Part shown: positions 61,837 to 64,000 of the stretch, piece by piece
Position numbering within the stretch: the first letter of the stretch is position 1
Layout of the letters: each line of letters begins with the position of its first letter
DNA from: Blastobasis lacticolella
Lineage: Eukaryota > Arthropoda > Insecta > Lepidoptera > Blastobasidae
Assembly (NCBI GenBank): GCA_905147135.1
Contig: LR990054.1
Span: 15,971,001-16,035,000, forward strand
Length of the DNA: 64,000 nucleotides
Reading direction: 5' to 3'
Notes under the pieces: model-generated
The model's input: the letters and a program-made list of their open reading frames with translations, nothing else
Databases searched by the model: none
Told to the model about the DNA's origin: nothing
Program-made: the position numbers and the translations under genes

Positions 61837-63549
61837 ATGAAACCCAATTAAACTCCAAGTGACAAAATTAATTAAATTGTGTAATCTTTCTTAGTAACAA
61901 AATTATTTTAACAATCACTCCGTTAACGATAACGATAACATTCATTCCGATTACTTATTGATTATCCCACCGACAAAGTTTCAGACGCCATCATCATAAT
62001 GACCAATTGAACCACTCAGGTCGTAGTCTAAATTTTTGGCTCACAAGTGCTAAAACATTCAGTTAATACTAAACAGCAAGAGACGTGTTATCAGAACAGA
62101 ACATCTCAGGCAAGAACAAGCTTGAAAATAGAAAACAACGGCGGATAAAATAATTACAGATGTAGATAAGAACCAATTGTCTAGGTATACCTATTATTAA
62201 GCGGCTAACAAATTATCTTAACAACAAACAATGTTCATACTTCCTAATAGCATTGCTGGGTCTCAAACCGCTCTCCTTAGACTTTGGTTGCTTCGTAGAC
62301 TTTTGTTGGAAGGAAATAGACGATATCGAAAGAGTAGGAGAGCCTATAATCGTGGTTCAATGCACCATTGGGACGACTCCCTGGGAACCTGTTTGGGACC
62401 ATAAAACATGAGAACTCAAGTTTCGTAAGATGCTAAGAGACCTAATATTGTATACGAAATTGTTTTGAGGGAACAAGTTGTGAGGGAATGCGGAAAGCAT
62501 TATATTTACAAGTTTTTATTTAACTTGCACTGTTCGTATGTAAGTTGTCTGTCAAAATTTGCATACCATTTTTCGACCATTTGTTGGTATCCGATTGACC
62601 TAAAATTTTATATTCCTATATTTAACTTGGATGACAGTGCATTAATATCGTACCATGGAGCTAGTCTGATGATGGAGTCGGAAGGTGGTCATAGGAACTA
62701 ATGAACGCAATAAAATAACCCCATCGTGTTTGGGCTATTTGGAATGGTTTTAATGGGTATGATCGACTATCCCGGGATCCTATTATTTTTCCGGGTTCTG
62801 ATGTATACATTATGACATTTGGGAATAGTGTAGCTTACAGTTATTGAAAGAATTTACGAAATTGGTGGGGAAATGGGATTATCCTCAACACCCAAACTTA
62901 TGAATAATAGTAATAAGTTTAGGTATAATTATTATATTCTCCTCGATTGAAATAACACTAGAGGACAAGACAATAGAGGTAAGGGAAAAAAAATAGGTAA
63001 TTTAAGATAAAGATATACAGCACACCTTTAAAAGCAATAAATACTACTTCCCTTTGCTTTACACTACAATCAACCTGTACCTATACGGATCTACAATAAT
63101 TCACAATTGATCAAGTTTGGCTGTCAATGATACACAGGTATTCAAAATATTTATATTTTTTTACTGTTTGCTCAAGGTCCGGTGTTTTGTGAACCACTCG
63201 CTGCGTCTCACATTATGAACCGTCCCATTGTTTCTCCGGAGAATAATACGTTCATTGGACAGTTCCGGGTTTTAATCATAAATTAAAACAAAAATCACAG
63301 ACGCTATTAAAATTTTACGGTCGCCAGCGTTTTCATTGAGAACTTTCCATTTTTTTTTTATTACAGGTGATTACTAACTTGAAACCTTTGCTACCATTGT
63401 TAACAATATTAAACCCATCTGTGGTTGGGAGTCGACAAACTGTGGGTAAAGCAAATTAGGTCGAGACTCTGTTTTCGTTGACAACAAATTAAAATTTGAC
63501 ATCTAAACATTACTATTTAAAATAATATCGTGTTTATGCCGGTGAGTAA
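61837..63549. other. No gene seen in 1.7 kb
   Basis: AT-rich. A 25-bp scrap of the SINE-B head in reverse (CAATTGAACCACTCAGGTCG) is at 62004-62024. The 78-codon frame at 62465-62701 has no recognisable domain. Confidence 0.4.
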
Positions 63550-63715
63550 GGTCTCCTGTGCTCCATGGGGTGGGGATTTGGGGAACCGTGGCTTTGGCAG
63601 TGGAAGGGCATTTGCCTTTTTCCTGCCAGAGCAACGTGTTATAGAGGTGTTGCTAATGTCCATACGCAGCGGTGAACACTTTCCAGCAGGTGACCTGTTT
63701 GCTTACCTAGAAAAA
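63550..63715 (+). mobile_element. LINE-tail repeat, plus strand
   Basis: CTCCATGGGGTGGGGATTTG GGGAACCGTGGCTTTGGCAG TGGAAGGGCATTTGCC, then GCTAATGTCCATACGCAGCG GTGAACACTTTCCAGCAGGT GACCTGTTTGC and an A-rich end. Best kept of three copies. Confidence 0.65.
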
Positions 63716-64000
63716 AAATCTAGTTGTCAGAAAAATGAAAGTCATAGTGAGTAGACATATTTTGTAAGATTTGCGTTTTATTAAATTGTAATCAGCAACC
63801 ATAATTAAGGTTACTAATAAAAATGGCTCCATATTGGGACAGAACACATAGAAATTGTGCAAGACATCTCTGGCCGGTCGATCTAACTCCAATTAGCATT
63901 TTTCACCAAGGCCATCTGCAACTCAATTCAAAATTTCTTTATTGATTAGGACATTAAATATCTCTTTCAATCGTCAAAAAGGAGGGGGGTAGGAAAGTAG
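63716..64000. other. No gene seen; possible reversed LINE end at the window edge
   Basis: CAATTCAAAATTTCTTTATT GATTAGGAC at 63923-63951 resembles a minus-strand LINE 3' terminus. Confidence 0.35.

Overview
The window looks like intergenic or intronic DNA of a lepidopteran (moth or butterfly) nuclear genome. It is AT-rich, has almost no long open reading frames outside retrotransposons, and is packed with short interspersed repeats. Several of these (tRNA-like SINE heads, LINE tails such as TCAGGTGACCCGCTTGCC, the ACTAGCTTTTGCCCGCGACT repeat) I recall as typical of Lepidoptera. That assignment rests on recall, not on a search. There are no prokaryotic features, operons, rRNAs or CRISPR arrays.

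Host genes: the only complete reading frame that looks like host protein is a 295-residue BTB/POZ protein at 1555-2442 (+), with a four-copy hexapeptide repeat at its C-terminus and a polyadenylation signal 45 nt after the stop. Three short candidate first coding exons, each with an ATG in fair context followed by a splice-donor-like GT, lie at 9001-9132, 12552-12672 and 17118-17174 (+). They have no recognisable downstream exons here.

Retrotransposons: a LINE ORF2 end with RNase H and a Cys-His knuckle (3-539); a degenerate LINE (3217-4503, -); a LINE C-terminal relic (10166-10480); two LINEs tail to tail between 28.4 and 32.8 kb, bracketed by an exact 22-bp direct repeat; a 5'-truncated RTE-type element with an 11-bp target-site duplication (35818-36815, -); an RT scrap (48173-48415, -); and LINE and RTE scraps at 57.6 and 60.2 kb.

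SINEs: three families dominate. SINE-A (eight copies, about 260 bp, GATGAT tail) shares its 3' end with the RTE element, and four copies have target-site duplications of 9-12 bp. SINE-B (tRNA-like head, ATTT tail) has about six copies. SINE-C (serine-tRNA-like head, about 345 bp) has about ten copies, two with 16-20-bp duplications. Nested insertions at 44.5, 49.7 and 57.2-57.6 kb give relative ages.

Inverted-repeat (MITE or foldback) elements: at 7.7, 11.1/40.8 (same 249-bp family), 11.6, 14.2, 15.7, 19.6, 20.4/47.0 (same family), 23.4, 33.3, 59.1 and 61.4 kb. Most are single copies here.

I found no new multi-gene system. The most interesting points are the SINE-A/RTE tail sharing, the bracketed tail-to-tail LINE composite, the set of inverted-repeat elements and the unassigned short exons.
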